64,000 nucleotides of DNA from Annulohypoxylon bovei var. microspora (Eukaryota; Ascomycota; Sordariomycetes; Xylariales; Hypoxylaceae), in assembly GCA_022836615.1 (NCBI GenBank), contig MU405302.1, positions 62,001-126,000 of the forward strand, in the 5' to 3' direction. This document shows positions 34,173-45,458 of this stretch, piece after piece (the first letter of the stretch is position 1; the number at the start of each line of letters is the position of its first letter). Position numbers and translations under genes: made by a program. Below the pieces are notes generated by a model that was not told the origin of the DNA, did not search any database, and worked only from the letters and a program-made list of their open reading frames with translations.

Positions 34173-35615
34173 TTAACCGAGGATGATATCCTCGGGAAAT
34201 CCGGTCAACCGGTCGTTCACTGATCGATACTGATCCTTCGGGTTTCCAGTTCCATTCTCCTTCTGAACTATCTGGACGAACTCTAACCGATTCACCTTCA
34301 CATCTTTCCCTTCGTTCCTCTTCCATTGATCGAATCGTCTCAAAAGCGCCACTTCGTGGTTGTTGGCACGGACACGGATCATTGCCTTCTCTCGCTTGTC
34401 AACACCTCTAACGGCAATTCTCATCAGATAAAGCGTCTCGACGTTGGGCCACGATCGCGTGATAGTCTGCCAGCACGGTTCTGTGGTGACGGGCAAGTGG
34501 GGTGACTCGGTCTGGACGGCTAAGAATCGGACGGCGGAGCGATCGGCTTCACAGTACTGGTGTCGAGCACAATGGCATCCGCGGCATGCACCGTGGCAGG
34601 GCTCAAAGGTCACAATGTCGTTGGTGTTGGTATCCTGGATTGTCTTGGGACCAAGAGCGGGGACTAACGGGTCGTGAAGACCGAATCGCTTCTGATAGTG
34701 GAGTTGTGCGATCCATCGCGATAGGTGGCAAGTATTGAACCACGTAGGAGGTCTGTTCTGAGCTCCAAAAGTTGCCCCGGCATGCGAAATCGAGGATCGA
34801 TTGCATATATACAGCAATCTTGGTTCGATGGCGGCCTCCCAGATCATCATCTTGAGTTCGGGAGGGAGCCGGACATACTGGTGGAACTCAGTGAGCGGTT
34901 TCCAGAGGCGGGGTGAGCGGCGAGGATAAGCCTTGGCGCGATTCGCTCTAGTTCTTCTTCCACCTACTCTTCTTGCTCTTGTCTTGGATAGAGTCGTAGA
35001 GGTCGAGGCGACAGGGTCATTTGTTGGAGCCTGGTGATCGCCAATGCGAGCCGATCGACGGAGTGGCATTCTAAGCTGTCCTATATCTGGATGCTTCCTA
35101 AGCAGCTTCAACAGCGACGGTGAGATGAGGGAACTATCCTCGTCCTTCGTCTCGCTGCCCACAATGACCTCATCCTCATCACGCTCACCGTCCTGCTCAT
35201 TGACACGTCGCTCATTGCAATACTTGATATCTTTCGACTCTTCCAGCTTAGAAAGGTTCAAGGTGGGGATCATAGGCTTCTTAGAGGAAGTCTGTAACCT
35301 TGCTCTGAGTGAGGTAGTGGTATAGGACATAGCTTCTAAAGGTTCAGCAGATGAGAGCTTGCTAATGGATCGTGTAACAGGTCTTGCAAAGGTTCTTGAA
35401 CCAAGTGTGGATGGGGCCATAACTGTTTGTCCTTCTGGAGTCATTGTCATGGGCGAGTCTTCCATCTCGACATCCTGCACATCGTCATCGTCTAGATCGA
35501 CCACCGATTCTCGCCGCTCGTTGTTCTCGACTTGGACACCAAATCGACTCCCCATCAGGTCACCGAGTCCGTCCATTTTGGACTCGGAAGATTCCGGAAC
35601 CTGCCAGTCTCGCAT
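34173..35615 (-). CDS. 2EXR-domain protein (480 aa)
   Basis: A single frame with ATG at 35615; a longer frame to 35666 begins with TTG, though an upstream coding exon cannot be excluded. The N-terminal 240 residues are disordered and acidic (DLDDDDVQDVEMED), then Arg-rich with RRVGGRRTRANRAKAYPRRSPR, a likely nuclear signal. A 2EXR domain follows near residue 245: FHQYVRLPPELKMMIWEAAIEPRLLYI, with the characteristic F-x-x-F/Y-x-x-LPPEL-x-x-x-IWE pattern. Downstream are the family-like TWFNTCHLSRW and a short Cys/His cluster (CHGACRGCHCARH) that could bind metal. 2EXR proteins are strongly expanded in filamentous ascomycetes and their function is largely unknown. No operon-like context. Confidence 0.85.
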   Translation of the reverse strand: MRDWQVPESSESKMDGLGDLMGSRFGVQVENNERRESVVDLDDDDVQDVEMEDSPMTMTPEGQTVMAPSTLGSRTFARPVTRSISKLSSAEPLEAMSYTTTSLRARLQTSSKKPMIPTLNLSKLEESKDIKYCNERRVNEQDGERDEDEVIVGSETKDEDSSLISPSLLKLLRKHPDIGQLRMPLRRSARIGDHQAPTNDPVASTSTTLSKTRARRVGGRRTRANRAKAYPRRSPRLWKPLTEFHQYVRLPPELKMMIWEAAIEPRLLYICNRSSISHAGATFGAQNRPPTWFNTCHLSRWIAQLHYQKRFGLHDPLVPALGPKTIQDTNTNDIVTFEPCHGACRGCHCARHQYCEADRSAVRFLAVQTESPHLPVTTEPCWQTITRSWPNVETLYLMRIAVRGVDKREKAMIRVRANNHEVALLRRFDQWKRNEGKDVKVNRLEFVQIVQKENGTGNPKDQYRSVNDRLTGFPEDIILG

Positions 35616-38600
35616 ACTAGGTGCCAACGCGGTAGGGTTGAATAGATAAGTTGTGTACCTAGTCAATTTAAAATGCTGATGCTCAGCCGGCCCGGGGCCA
35701 GGAGCTGAAAATGAATTTGCGATGGAAGGAAGTGATAGTAGTACAAGATGTACGAGAATATGAACCGTCTAGCCCTAAAGTGGTTGGCGTCGAGGTCTCG
35801 CTCGACGACAACGAGGCTGTGATAGCAGATTTGACGTAGCGATAAATCCGATGACAGACTTGTGAGATGTAGGTATGGAGGACTAGTTTGCTTATCAAGC
35901 TTGCCTCCACCCAGAGAATGAATTGATAAGGCTTATGACCGAACTGAAGAGAGAGAGAAGATAAGGTAGGAATGTTAAAACGTGAAATGTACGAATGAGG
36001 AGGAGAGAGAAGGAGGAATATCTATGATGCTTGTACTACACCAAGACCAAGACCTATTGTATGACTTACTTATTTCTTGTAATAAGTATTCTGCTCCTCC
36101 GTGAGGTTGCGACGGTGAAGTGAGATGATTAGGTGGTAGTCGTTCCGAGAATGTGCGATGAGGGGTAGAGTACGTAGAGTACGTAGAGGTGGAGGAAGAT
36201 CATTGGGTCTATGGTGGGGATATGCTCCAACTTGGAAGCCCCGGACACCATATTTAGCACATTTAGCGCACATGCCCCTGTTATTCGTCAACTTTCAGGT
36301 GCTCATGCATGTGTGGCTACATCTGAGCTAATCCAATACAAGGGAGAGGGAAGGTACCAAGTATCGCAAGGCTCGTGCCTACATGTAGGTACCGACCTAC
36401 TCCAATTGATGTCTAACAGTTACATACATTCCTTCCTCTCTTAACATTCAAGTCTGACTAAATATCTAGCCTGTCCAGGTACCTATATACCTACTAAGGT
36501 CAAGAAATCATTGCTCAACGACGAAAGAAGGTGCATTTGCGGCCCGGGTCAACAAGAATACTCTTCATACCTAGTTAGTATGTATCGAGAAATGAGAGTA
36601 CTTACTTTTATTTCATAGTAGGTACGAAAAGCGGAAGGAACATTTACATTTATATTTCATGACTGTAAGTTCCAGCATAAAATAATGAGTCGCATACTTC
36701 GTAATCTTCGATAAAGTTCAGGGGAAAAAGCATTAAGATGCCGCAATCTTCAAATATCAAACCTCATTGGTCAAACCATAAAGTACCTAATTTTGATGCT
36801 TAGAAAAGCCCTGCCAAGTAATAATGACGCCTTTAAACACCTATAAGCACTGAACACAACCTGGAATATTACTTAAAAAACGTAAGCGCCTTAATATTTT
36901 TATTCATGTAAATTAACGAACTTACTTTATCATAATAATTTAAAATTAATGCGAATTAATAAAGGTTATGATTCCGTCAGGTATATCAATTAAAGTAACC
37001 TTAGGTCCGTTAAATAAAGTTTGACGGGACCCTTAACAGATACGCACCCGGCATTCTTCTTAATTTGTGGAACCACGTTTTACGAAAGCCGCAACACTGC
37101 GGCTAGAACCGAGACCCGGACCCGGACCCGGACAACTTCACCCCACCACTGACCTAGTCACAACGTGGTTCGGAATAAGGAAGAATAAACAAATCGTTGC
37201 GGGGTTAACTAACAACTCAACATACTTTAAAGGAGCTTTGGTTTAATTAATGGCTGTTGCTATAACACACTCAGGTGGCAACTCTTCCTAGGGTTTAATA
37301 ACTGAATAGAACTTTGATGTTTCATACACGTGTTATGCATATAAGGGACGAAAAAAATGAAAGGAATGAGCTGAAACATACATAGGGGTAGCTGTAACGG
37401 TAGATACTTCGTAACAATAGGTACGTTCAATAATAATAGATGATATCTTGATTAAAAAGTTAACATTGGGTAAGTAACGCATGCATCTCATTTCATCCCA
37501 TGTCATCTCATATTAAAGACAAACCTTCACGAACAAAAGTTGATATGCAGTTACTTGTTTCATACTCAGGTAAATAAATAATCAATTAAGTTTACCTACT
37601 TATTCAATTCAGCGTCATGGTTATTATTGATAACATAAATATTTGAGTCATATACCTAAAAGTCTACATTCTTGCATCACTGACAATCCCATCACTGGAT
37701 CAACAGGATTAATCACAAATCACCTTCCTAACACAACTAACGAAACGAAACTTCGCCTACTAAAGCTAGGTTAACTCTTACTTGATTCTATGAAGTTTAC
37801 ACCATTTAACATGCTCGAGCAAGCTAAGTAGTCTTGTTTCTAGCCGCCACCGGCTTTCCTCTTCTCCCGACAATCTACTTAAATCGAAATAGAGCCACTT
37901 CTATAAGGACGTTCTATTTAATTTGGCCATACCAACCCATCATGTGTCACGCCATCGCCTGGAACTTCTATTGTATGCAATGCGGTCGAGGCCCACTGAA
38001 CAGACACCCATACGTACGTAATATCTTGAATTGCTTCCGCTACTAGGCTTGTCTTGATTTTACGATGGTTTTCTGATTGAATTGTCTTGGCGGCCATTGC
38101 GCTTTCCCGTAACCACTAACTTTACTGGTTTTAGAACGTTTGGCAAACCGTGTGCGAATCTAACATGGCTTGTACGAGGCAATGTCCGAATTATACCAAA
38201 GAATTACGCTCGTCTCATGGAGATGAATGTACATGGTGGGGAATTCAATCTCACCTTAGACAACGAAGACAACCCGCTCGTCGACAATGAGAATCTCACT
38301 GCCGGGAGATCATTATCTACCTAAGGGTGGTAGATTTAGGGTTTTGCTGTACCGCTTGGATCTGGATGTATGTTAATCGTTGATTTAACGGCGATATATT
38401 AGAAAAGGTATTACCATACCTACCTAGGTATCTAATAAAATATTTAATGGGCTCTAGGCGTGATTTCAGAATTAGACTTTGAACATTGGGAGGTAATATC
38501 AGGCATGGCAGAATTATACAAATAGGGGAGGGGGGGTTTGTAGCCATTAGGATTGCCTTAAAAAATATCATAAAACACAGTATATCAAAGTCATTAGAAC

Positions 38601-38915
38601 GATACAACCTTAGGTTCATTTTCTGCAAAATGCCAGTCGAATATTAGGGATTCAATTTAAGCGTCTAATGTGGAATTTCAATGCTAACCTATTACCATGG
38701 CAGTCCCCTATCTTAACGTCCTTCTGTTTTGCTACATCCAATGCATTCAATCTCAACGAAAACGAGGTTTTTGTTAAAGGACAATACGAACCAAACATCG
38801 CCCTTAAAAAGGCCCCGAAGGTCAATGAATCCGTTTTAAGCAAAGGAGTAGTTCGCAACTATTTACAAGAGTTAATATTAACCCGAAATAAACAAAGAAA
38901 TCTACAGAGTCGACA
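35616..38915. other. gene-poor AT-rich region
   Basis: About 3.3 kb without a supported gene. A short inverted pair flanks roughly 37048-37190: ATTCTTCTTAATTTGTGG..AACCACGTT against AACGTGGTTCGGAATAAGG, possibly a degenerate MITE. Inside it lies a small GACCCG repeat (37110-37130). Frames at 37834-38046 and 38082-38324 lack an ATG in good context and any domain. TACCTACCTAGGTATC lies near 38418-38434. Confidence 0.4.
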
Positions 38916-40280
38916 ATGGCAGCCAAACGAGACCTTCAAAGGAAAATGCTAAGCTTCGGCGTTGAGCTGGAGTTCTACATTTTCGTCACACAGGACAAGA
39001 GTTCAACATTCCGACCTCTGGGCTTTGAGTCACACCCTGGTAATCCATTAATCGTTGACGGGAGAATCGATAGCGAAGAGATAAGGAAGGATCTAGCTCT
39101 GAGAATTAATAACTTACTGCGAGATGCCCCTGTAGCAACAGTATTATCGAAGAACAATAGAGATATTGATATCGAAGGCGACGAAGAATGGAATCACTTA
39201 AGACCTTATCGTATATGGCAGGTAAAAGACGAGATTTCAATGCAAGACCTGCCAATCGAACTGGCAAGACTGAATAACGAAAGATCTGAGTGGGTTGCTG
39301 TCGAGGTTGTTTCGCCCGCGCTTTGGGCTACTGATGAGGGCTTCGACCAAGTCCGCCGAGTCTGTGAGTTCCTACAAAACACCTTTTTGACGTCTACTCT
39401 AACAGAATGTGGTCTCCATATTCACGTTGGCCAAGGGAATAATTGGCTACCAATTACTTTACTCCGTCGGATGGCAGCTTTTCTGTACGCCGCGGATCCA
39501 ATTTTAGCACAGTCTCACCCGGTTTATAGACGTAACGATACACTATACTGTCTGAGTACGCGCCTATATTCCAATGTTACCTTGGGAATGAAGAACAGCC
39601 ACGCTCCAGAACAACCGTCACAAGTTGACGAGCTACAGGAAATCTCTCTAGTAGCCCCTAGAGGTTGGAAGGGACTTGCCGGCAACGTCGCACGACTTTC
39701 CAGGCCTATGAATTCATATTCCCGGACAGAGGATAACTTTCCTCCTCGACCAAACACGCCAAGTTACATTGCCGATCCGATATATATAGAGAGTACTCTA
39801 GGAGATCTTAAACGTTCCTTCGGAATAAACCAGAACCTTAGAGACTTCTCGCCTACTCCGATGTTAGAGGCAGTTGCAGAGATTCTTCAAACGACAAATC
39901 GACGAAATCTCTCTATCTTACTGGGGTCTCATATAAATAGATCGGCATATAGTTTCCAGCAACTGTCTTGGGAGAGAAAGAGGACTATCGAGTTTCGACA
40001 ACCGACCGGCACAGTAGATCCTGCTGAAGTTGTCAGCCAGGCAAGAATAGCGGTACGTCTTTGCGAATTTGCAGCTACCGCTACTCACGAGGAGTTCCAA
40101 AAAATGATCTTGGACTTTGCCAGTGCAGACGAAGATCCTTCTTGGTTTGATGTGTACGATTTGTTGATAGAGCTCGGCCTTCGCCCTGAAGCAAGGATTG
40201 TGCACGCAGCTTTGACTGGGACCATGAGTAATTCAATCCGAGATAGATACTTCGAAAGTCGTAGATATGAGAGGTTGTAA
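38916..40280 (+). CDS. putative amidoligase, COOH-NH2 ligase family (454 aa)
   Basis: An intronless frame. The blocks fit the putative amidoligase family (Amidoligase_2), which belongs to the glutamine-synthetase-like COOH-NH2 ligases predicted to join carboxyl and amino groups with ATP. They are FGVELEFYIF (residues 14-23, with metal- and nucleotide-binding acidic residues), WVAVEVVSPAL (126-136), CGLHIHVG (165-172) and, near the C-terminus, TIEFRQPTGT. This order (GVElE, EvvSp, GlHvHv, tiEFR) is the family signature. No signal peptide or membrane segment, so it is probably cytosolic. The substrate is unknown; bacterial relatives are tied to peptide or polyamine-type conjugation, while fungal members are hardly studied. 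It is followed 513 bp later on the same strand by a small Cys-rich protein. Confidence 0.82.
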   Translation: MAAKRDLQRKMLSFGVELEFYIFVTQDKSSTFRPLGFESHPGNPLIVDGRIDSEEIRKDLALRINNLLRDAPVATVLSKNNRDIDIEGDEEWNHLRPYRIWQVKDEISMQDLPIELARLNNERSEWVAVEVVSPALWATDEGFDQVRRVCEFLQNTFLTSTLTECGLHIHVGQGNNWLPITLLRRMAAFLYAADPILAQSHPVYRRNDTLYCLSTRLYSNVTLGMKNSHAPEQPSQVDELQEISLVAPRGWKGLAGNVARLSRPMNSYSRTEDNFPPRPNTPSYIADPIYIESTLGDLKRSFGINQNLRDFSPTPMLEAVAEILQTTNRRNLSILLGSHINRSAYSFQQLSWERKRTIEFRQPTGTVDPAEVVSQARIAVRLCEFAATATHEEFQKMILDFASADEDPSWFDVYDLLIELGLRPEARIVHAALTGTMSNSIRDRYFESRRYERL

Positions 40281-40793
40281 ATGTCTATGATGGAAATGGG
40301 TCTTGGTTCGTAAAGATAAACATTGAATAGAAGCACCCGAACAGAAAATAGAATGCATGAAAATTTGGTCGATATAAGTTCAGAATGCTTAGTACCTAAC
40401 TAGGTATAACATGTTTTCAATTTTCGTATGTATTTTAACTAGTATCTTAACCTTTGGTATATGAAATAAAAGCTTTATTCGACTTTGTTGACCGAAGCGA
40501 TTCTAAGCTGCCAAGTGTCTCGTCCTATCAAAGTCCTATGTTTCTTTGACCCTAGGTACCTATAACACAACATGATTGTTATCGAATGACTCAAAAAGGA
40601 ACAAAAGACTTGAAAAATTCTATTATGAATTACTAGGTACCTACCTAATATTTAAAGAAAACTTTGTATGAAAGAAGTCCGGGAAATATTAAATACCTGA
40701 CGATGCTGTTAATTACCTAGGTAGATTCACTTTTATTTTTCCGTGTCGACGTTCTTATCAACCTGATTTTGAAGGAAAGATTACTAAAGCATC
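40281..40793. other. intergenic spacer
   Basis: A 513-bp AT-rich gap between two genes on the same strand. TACCTAGGTA-type motifs occur at about 40393-40405, 40550-40562, 40634-40648 and 40715-40725. No gene seen. Confidence 0.5.
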
Positions 40794-41354
40794 ATGTCAC
40801 AAGCACAGAATGAACAAGTCATGACGGTAAGTGGTACGGGTATTTTTTTCGGTTGCGGTCATCGCTTCATAGAAGCTACTGAAAGTACGCCAATCCTAAA
40901 CAAGGAGCTCAGAGATCGTCTGCTATGTCCCCTTTGCCATTCGTACAAATGCCTAGTATGTACTGCTACGTTTTCTGGCTGGTTTGATTCATGCGATTCT
41001 TGCTACCAATTTTGTGAGTTCGAGGCTATGGCTGACGAAGTTATCACCAAAGGTATCAACCGAATCAAGCTCGAGCACGGGATTCTCCTAGTTCCTAGCC
41101 TTGACAATGAACCATCGGAAGTCTTGGATTGGACTGAGTCTCTATCCTTAGGGGTTGGGCATGTAGAATTCACAGAGGAGACAAGCGCTGACGGTGATAT
41201 TTATGCTAACGAATCTATGAGATTGGAGCTATCCGAAATTTCAAGGCTTGATAAGCAAGCGGAATCCAACAGGAATCCAACAGAACCCATGAGGATTGAG
41301 ATGCGAATAGTGGACACTTATATAACACCCCAAAGAGAAAGAGTGGATACTTAG
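40794..41354 (+). CDS. small Cys-rich, probably zinc-binding protein (186 aa)
   Basis: A single frame starting at ATG 40794. The N-terminal 70 residues contain CGH followed about 30 residues later by CPLCHSYKCLVC, and then FDSCDSCYQFC. These spaced Cys/His pairs look like a RING-like or zinc-ribbon metal site. The remainder is acidic, without a domain, and ends in a polar tail with a duplicated ESNRNPTEPMR-type segment. No signal peptide. I do not recognise the family. It lies between the amidoligase (same strand) and carboxypeptidase S (opposite strand, 80 bp between stop codons), so a link to the amidoligase can be proposed but not shown. Confidence 0.6.
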   Translation: MSQAQNEQVMTVSGTGIFFGCGHRFIEATESTPILNKELRDRLLCPLCHSYKCLVCTATFSGWFDSCDSCYQFCEFEAMADEVITKGINRIKLEHGILLVPSLDNEPSEVLDWTESLSLGVGHVEFTEETSADGDIYANESMRLELSEISRLDKQAESNRNPTEPMRIEMRIVDTYITPQRERVDT

Positions 41355-41434
41355 AACTCGGTTTATTTTCATTGAATCTTTATTGTCCTCTTACAAGGCT
41401 GATAGTCATTGAACTTAATGAAATGTAATACCAC

Positions 41435-43312
41435 TTATTCTAGATCTGCTTGATCCATGTTCCTAATAAAAAGACTATACCATTGAACACCTTTGATATG
41501 AGCAGAGACGCTGAGTTTCTCGTCGACTGTGTGAATCCCCTCGAAGCCTTCGCTTTCAGGGTCCCAACCAGGACCAAAGCGGAAAATGTGATTTGTCAAG
41601 TCCCAATAGTACCGTGTGTCAGTATTTCCTGTTGTAATTCCCGGGGAAATTATAAGCTTTTCGCCATATACAGCTCTAGTTGTCCCTGAGAGCACTCCAT
41701 ACGGAGTCACGCCATCAACAGACGTTGGTGTGACTGGTGCGGGTTCTAGCGGCTGATCTGTGCGGAGAGTAATGGACTGTGGAGTCTCTGGTTCGTCATT
41801 GAAAGCATGCACTGTGAGGTTATGCTTTCCAGCAAGTTTCTCGGCCAATTTTGTGAGTTTTTCTTGGACGTCGGATGGGCGTTCACCAACATTAACACGG
41901 TGGTTGACAAGTACTCTGACACGTTCGGGGAGGGCATTGCTCTTGACACCTCCACTAATTACATCAGGTGCCACTTTAATAATAGGAGTTAGCAATTCCT
42001 TCCATAGGAAAGAAGATTAGAAGTTTAAGCATGTCTCAAGAGTAATAATCCTCCAGTCAGCTCGATTAGAAAATTCTCCCCCTCGAGACAGGTCAAGTGA
42101 GAAAAGGAGGGGTAAGGGGGGCTCTCGATGTTACATACCTGACGTCGTAAAGAGATATTTGACACCATCCCCAACCTTTGCCGCCTCTAGGGCAAGCCTA
42201 TCCTTCTTAGAGCAAGTTTGACCACGATGGGACGGAAGCAATTTCTTCATCTTAGATGGGAACTCCGAGCTATGAGCAGCACCGCATTGAAGAAGATTTA
42301 GGAATGGATTATCGGAGTATAATCTTGGTTCGTAGGGATTCGCCTCGATCATCGCAACTAGTTCCGACATGACCCCTATCCCGTTATGAGCCGGGGGGAC
42401 TGACGAGTGGCCACCAGGCATGCGGATGATGATTTCGGCGTCGATGTAACCCTTCTCACCGACTCCGGGGAGGGCAAATGTAGAACCCCATAGAGTTGAC
42501 ATACCAGCCCCCTCATCCACTATGACCGCTGCGCCATGCTTTCCGTAGCGGCTGATTAATGCTTTAGCGAGATTTCCGGCGCCTTGAGCACCTGAGATTT
42601 CTTCATCGAACCCAAAAGATAAAATCAATGTTCTTGTCGGCTTAAAACCAGCGTCTATAAGCAACTCGACGGCTTCCATGATTCCGACGAGGTTATTCTT
42701 ACAGTCCGAAGACCCTCGCCCCCAGATGAAGCGACCGTCGAAAAAGCCGCTATAAGGAGGATGCGTCCATTGCCCGATGGTCGATTCGGCAACAGGCACC
42801 ACATCTTGGTGAGCCATGAAGACAGTAGGCTTTAGTTTCTCATCGGATCCTTGCCAGGTGTACAAAAGGCCATGAGTGTTGACTTTTTCGAGCTTTAAAG
42901 TTCCATGGATAAGTGGGAATGTCTTCTCCAGGTACTCAGCGAAATCAAACATCAAATCCCATCGCTTATCATCCCCCACAGGCCCCAAGTCGTCGTAAGA
43001 CTCCGATGGAATCTGAATTGCGCCAGCCATGCGAGATACCGTTTCGTTCAAAAATTTGGGTGAGATGATGTACTTCTCCATCTTGGAAAGCGAGGGATCC
43101 TCGCTGGGGAAAAGAGGCTTAACCTGTGGGCATTGTGCCAAGACTTCCAATTCATCATTCTTCAAGCGGGGAGCAACAAAGGGGTCAAATACTGAAATCT
43201 TGAGAAGTAAACAGATAGCTGCGACCTGGACTACAGAAATCCATAGCGACCTTGGTGAGGAATTTGAGGCCACATTCTGCGGATGAGGCAGAAGTTGCCC
43301 CTTTTCATGCAT
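41435..43312 (-). CDS. cps1: vacuolar carboxypeptidase S, M20 peptidase (570 aa)
   Basis: Two exons, 42139-43312 and 41435-41973, with a 165-bp intron (gtatgt ... gctaac ... aaag) that rejoins TTS-VAPDVISGGVKSNALPE. Length equals that of yeast Cps1. A short cytosolic N-terminus is followed by a signal anchor (SLWISVVQVAAICLLLKI, about residues 23-40), as expected for delivery to the vacuole. M20 di-zinc residues are all present: the His and Asp of MAHQDVVPV, the Asp of GRGSSDCKNN, the catalytic Glu pair in FDEEISG, the Asp in IVDEGAG, and a C-terminal His in LTNHIFRF. The dimerisation lid begins at GYIDAEIIIRMPGGHSS. It should release C-terminal residues from small peptides in the vacuole for nitrogen recycling. 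Confidence 0.93.
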
Positions 43313-45071
43313 TTTCGAATAGGTTTCCGTAACAAAAGAATTCGACGAACTATGGCGAGCTCAAAGGCGAATCGTGGATGAGGTAAACTACGTTGATTGA
43401 TTAAAGATCTAAGAAAAGCTTTCTCGAGATCATGTGGGAAGATACTTAAATGCCTCGACCTCACGAGGGTTTGTGATTTGATTCAAAGCCGAGACATCGT
43501 CCATTGATGATAAATCTCCTTATCAACAGGTAGGTACCTAGTAGCAGTCGTCTACAAGTTGAAATATAATCTTGGAAGTTATCAGCCACTTGTACTATTT
43601 TGGTTCTTTACCCCGCTCTGCCCTGCCCACTACATTGTGATATCTTCGGATATTTCCATAGATTTCGGCGTTAAACGGTTTCAAAAATCGGAGTACGTAG
43701 TTAAATCCGTTAACAAAATCTTCCCATCTTCCCATCTTATCTTCCCAAACGCTAGACAGCCTATGTCATGTGACCGAACCTTCGATTCATCTTAGAACTT
43801 AACTAGAACAATCAACAACTATTCTGACTTCATAACAATATCTTGTTACATGCTACTAGTGTCAAGCGATGTGCTTGGTGTGTTTATCTTCGTTGTTATG
43901 AGATGAACTGAAGGTTCATTTAAATTTCAAGTTATAGGTACTAGTATTGTCACATGACAGGCCCTTTGGTGTACACTAATATTATTTTATGAAGTCCTTG
44001 CCGGAGGAATGAAAACAGACTTTAGAAAAAGTGCCCGACGTCGGCGAATGAACACTTGTAACGTAGATACCTATACACTGCACGTGCTCCGAGAATTTGC
44101 AACATTCTCTCGGTCAGAGGTACAATACCTTAGGTATGCCTGATGATGTTGAGCCTCGGTGAAGCACTGCTATAAGTAACTACATGTAGACTAGATAAGG
44201 CCCTTTCAACCTCGGAGGAATATAACAATGAGATACATAACCAATTCGTCAATGGCAATTGTGTAGTTTGGAGTCTTTTGGGAATGATCGACTGTTGCTC
44301 GTATGAACTAACCGAAACGGTGCTCCCACTTAATACTTAACTATAGGTGATCATGGAGCACAATAGGAAGCTTATCCGTTTTATGATATCGTGGGCTCCG
44401 TCTACGGTGGAGACGTTGACACGAAAAATACGGGTTGTTGAATTGCGGCCCGAGGTTGCATATCGTGAATATGAAAGCCGTCCACATCACAAACATATTA
44501 GTCATACTATACACTTAAATATACCCAGGTGGTCGAATTTGATCCGTTCGGTACCTTGCAATGTGATATATCATTAATGCCACGTTCTGCATGGATGTGA
44601 ATGACAATTGGCCAAGCACCTTGCCCGCATGTGCGTCACACATCTAGTTAACCCTGCGAATCTTTTTAGAGTATCGGGTGGTATCGCCGTGCACAGACAG
44701 GAAAGCCTTACGCACTCCATGATTCGTTCGGCCGATGGTGGGTATCAACCCGGCCGGTACTTTAAAAAAGCCCTGCTCTTCTAACGGTAATGCCAAAACG
44801 AGTGACAAGCTAACCTTGCAATATTAGGTAGCTATTTTGAAAACGCGGGACACTTCACATAATGTAAGAAGGTGAGGGGTAAATATTATCGCCATTCTGT
44901 AATATTTATTTTATTTTATTTACCAGGTTTCCGCACCCGTCATGTCATGCATCTCACGTACACTTTGCATTTTCTATTGCATACTTGAGTAAGCTGAAGG
45001 TACTGTTACAATTTTCTTTAAGTGCTTATGTCCCGGCCTGCGAACTGGCGGCACGGTACACTTCTCAATGT
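43313..45071. other. gene-poor region
   Basis: Upstream of carboxypeptidase S. No gene supported; plus-strand frames at 43559-43795 and 44347-44577 have no features. An AGGTAGGTACCTAG motif lies near 43529-43541. Confidence 0.45.
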
Positions 45072-45458
45072 CAGCGCTTGGATTAGGCCAGGCTCAAAAC
45101 TGGCCTGAATCAGTCAAGTCAGGTCAGGCCCAGTCAGTTCTTGGTTTTTTATGAACTGATCAGATCAGTTCGTTCCGATTTTCTGACTGACAGGCTATCA
45201 GGCCAAAATAATAATCCGAACCCATTTTTATACGCGTTTTGATTAGCTATAAACCCCATTTTTACCATCGATTAGTCGTTAATTAGTAATCAAATTCGTT
45301 GTCTTATCGATAAGATTGTCTTTATTTTGGCCTACTCTTTTTTCGAATTTGATTAGTTTAATCAATTGAACTGGTTGGTTCAGTTCATTACTTCTAATTG
45401 GCCAATCAGATCAGTTCATTGCTTCAAGCCTGACTGGCCTGGCCTGATCCAAACGCTG
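45072..45458. mobile_element. 387-bp MITE-like element, hAT-type ends
   Basis: The left end CAGCGCTTGGATTAGGCCAG at 45072 is matched by the right end CTGGCCTGATCCAAACGCTG at 45458 (two differences in 20). Sub-terminal stretches are also related: both sides carry repeated GAACTGATCAGATCAGTTC- and CAGTCAGG-like words. The interior is AT-rich and holds no frame. CAGCGTTTGGATC-like ends resemble hAT superfamily elements. The flanking 8 bp (CTCAATGT and CAAGTTCT) do not match, so the duplication has decayed or the ends are slightly off. Confidence 0.7.

Noticed and set aside
37048..37190. Third 9-bp-type MITE around the GACCCG repeat
   Set aside because: The inverted ends are short and imperfect and no target duplication is visible; kept only as a remark on the spacer.
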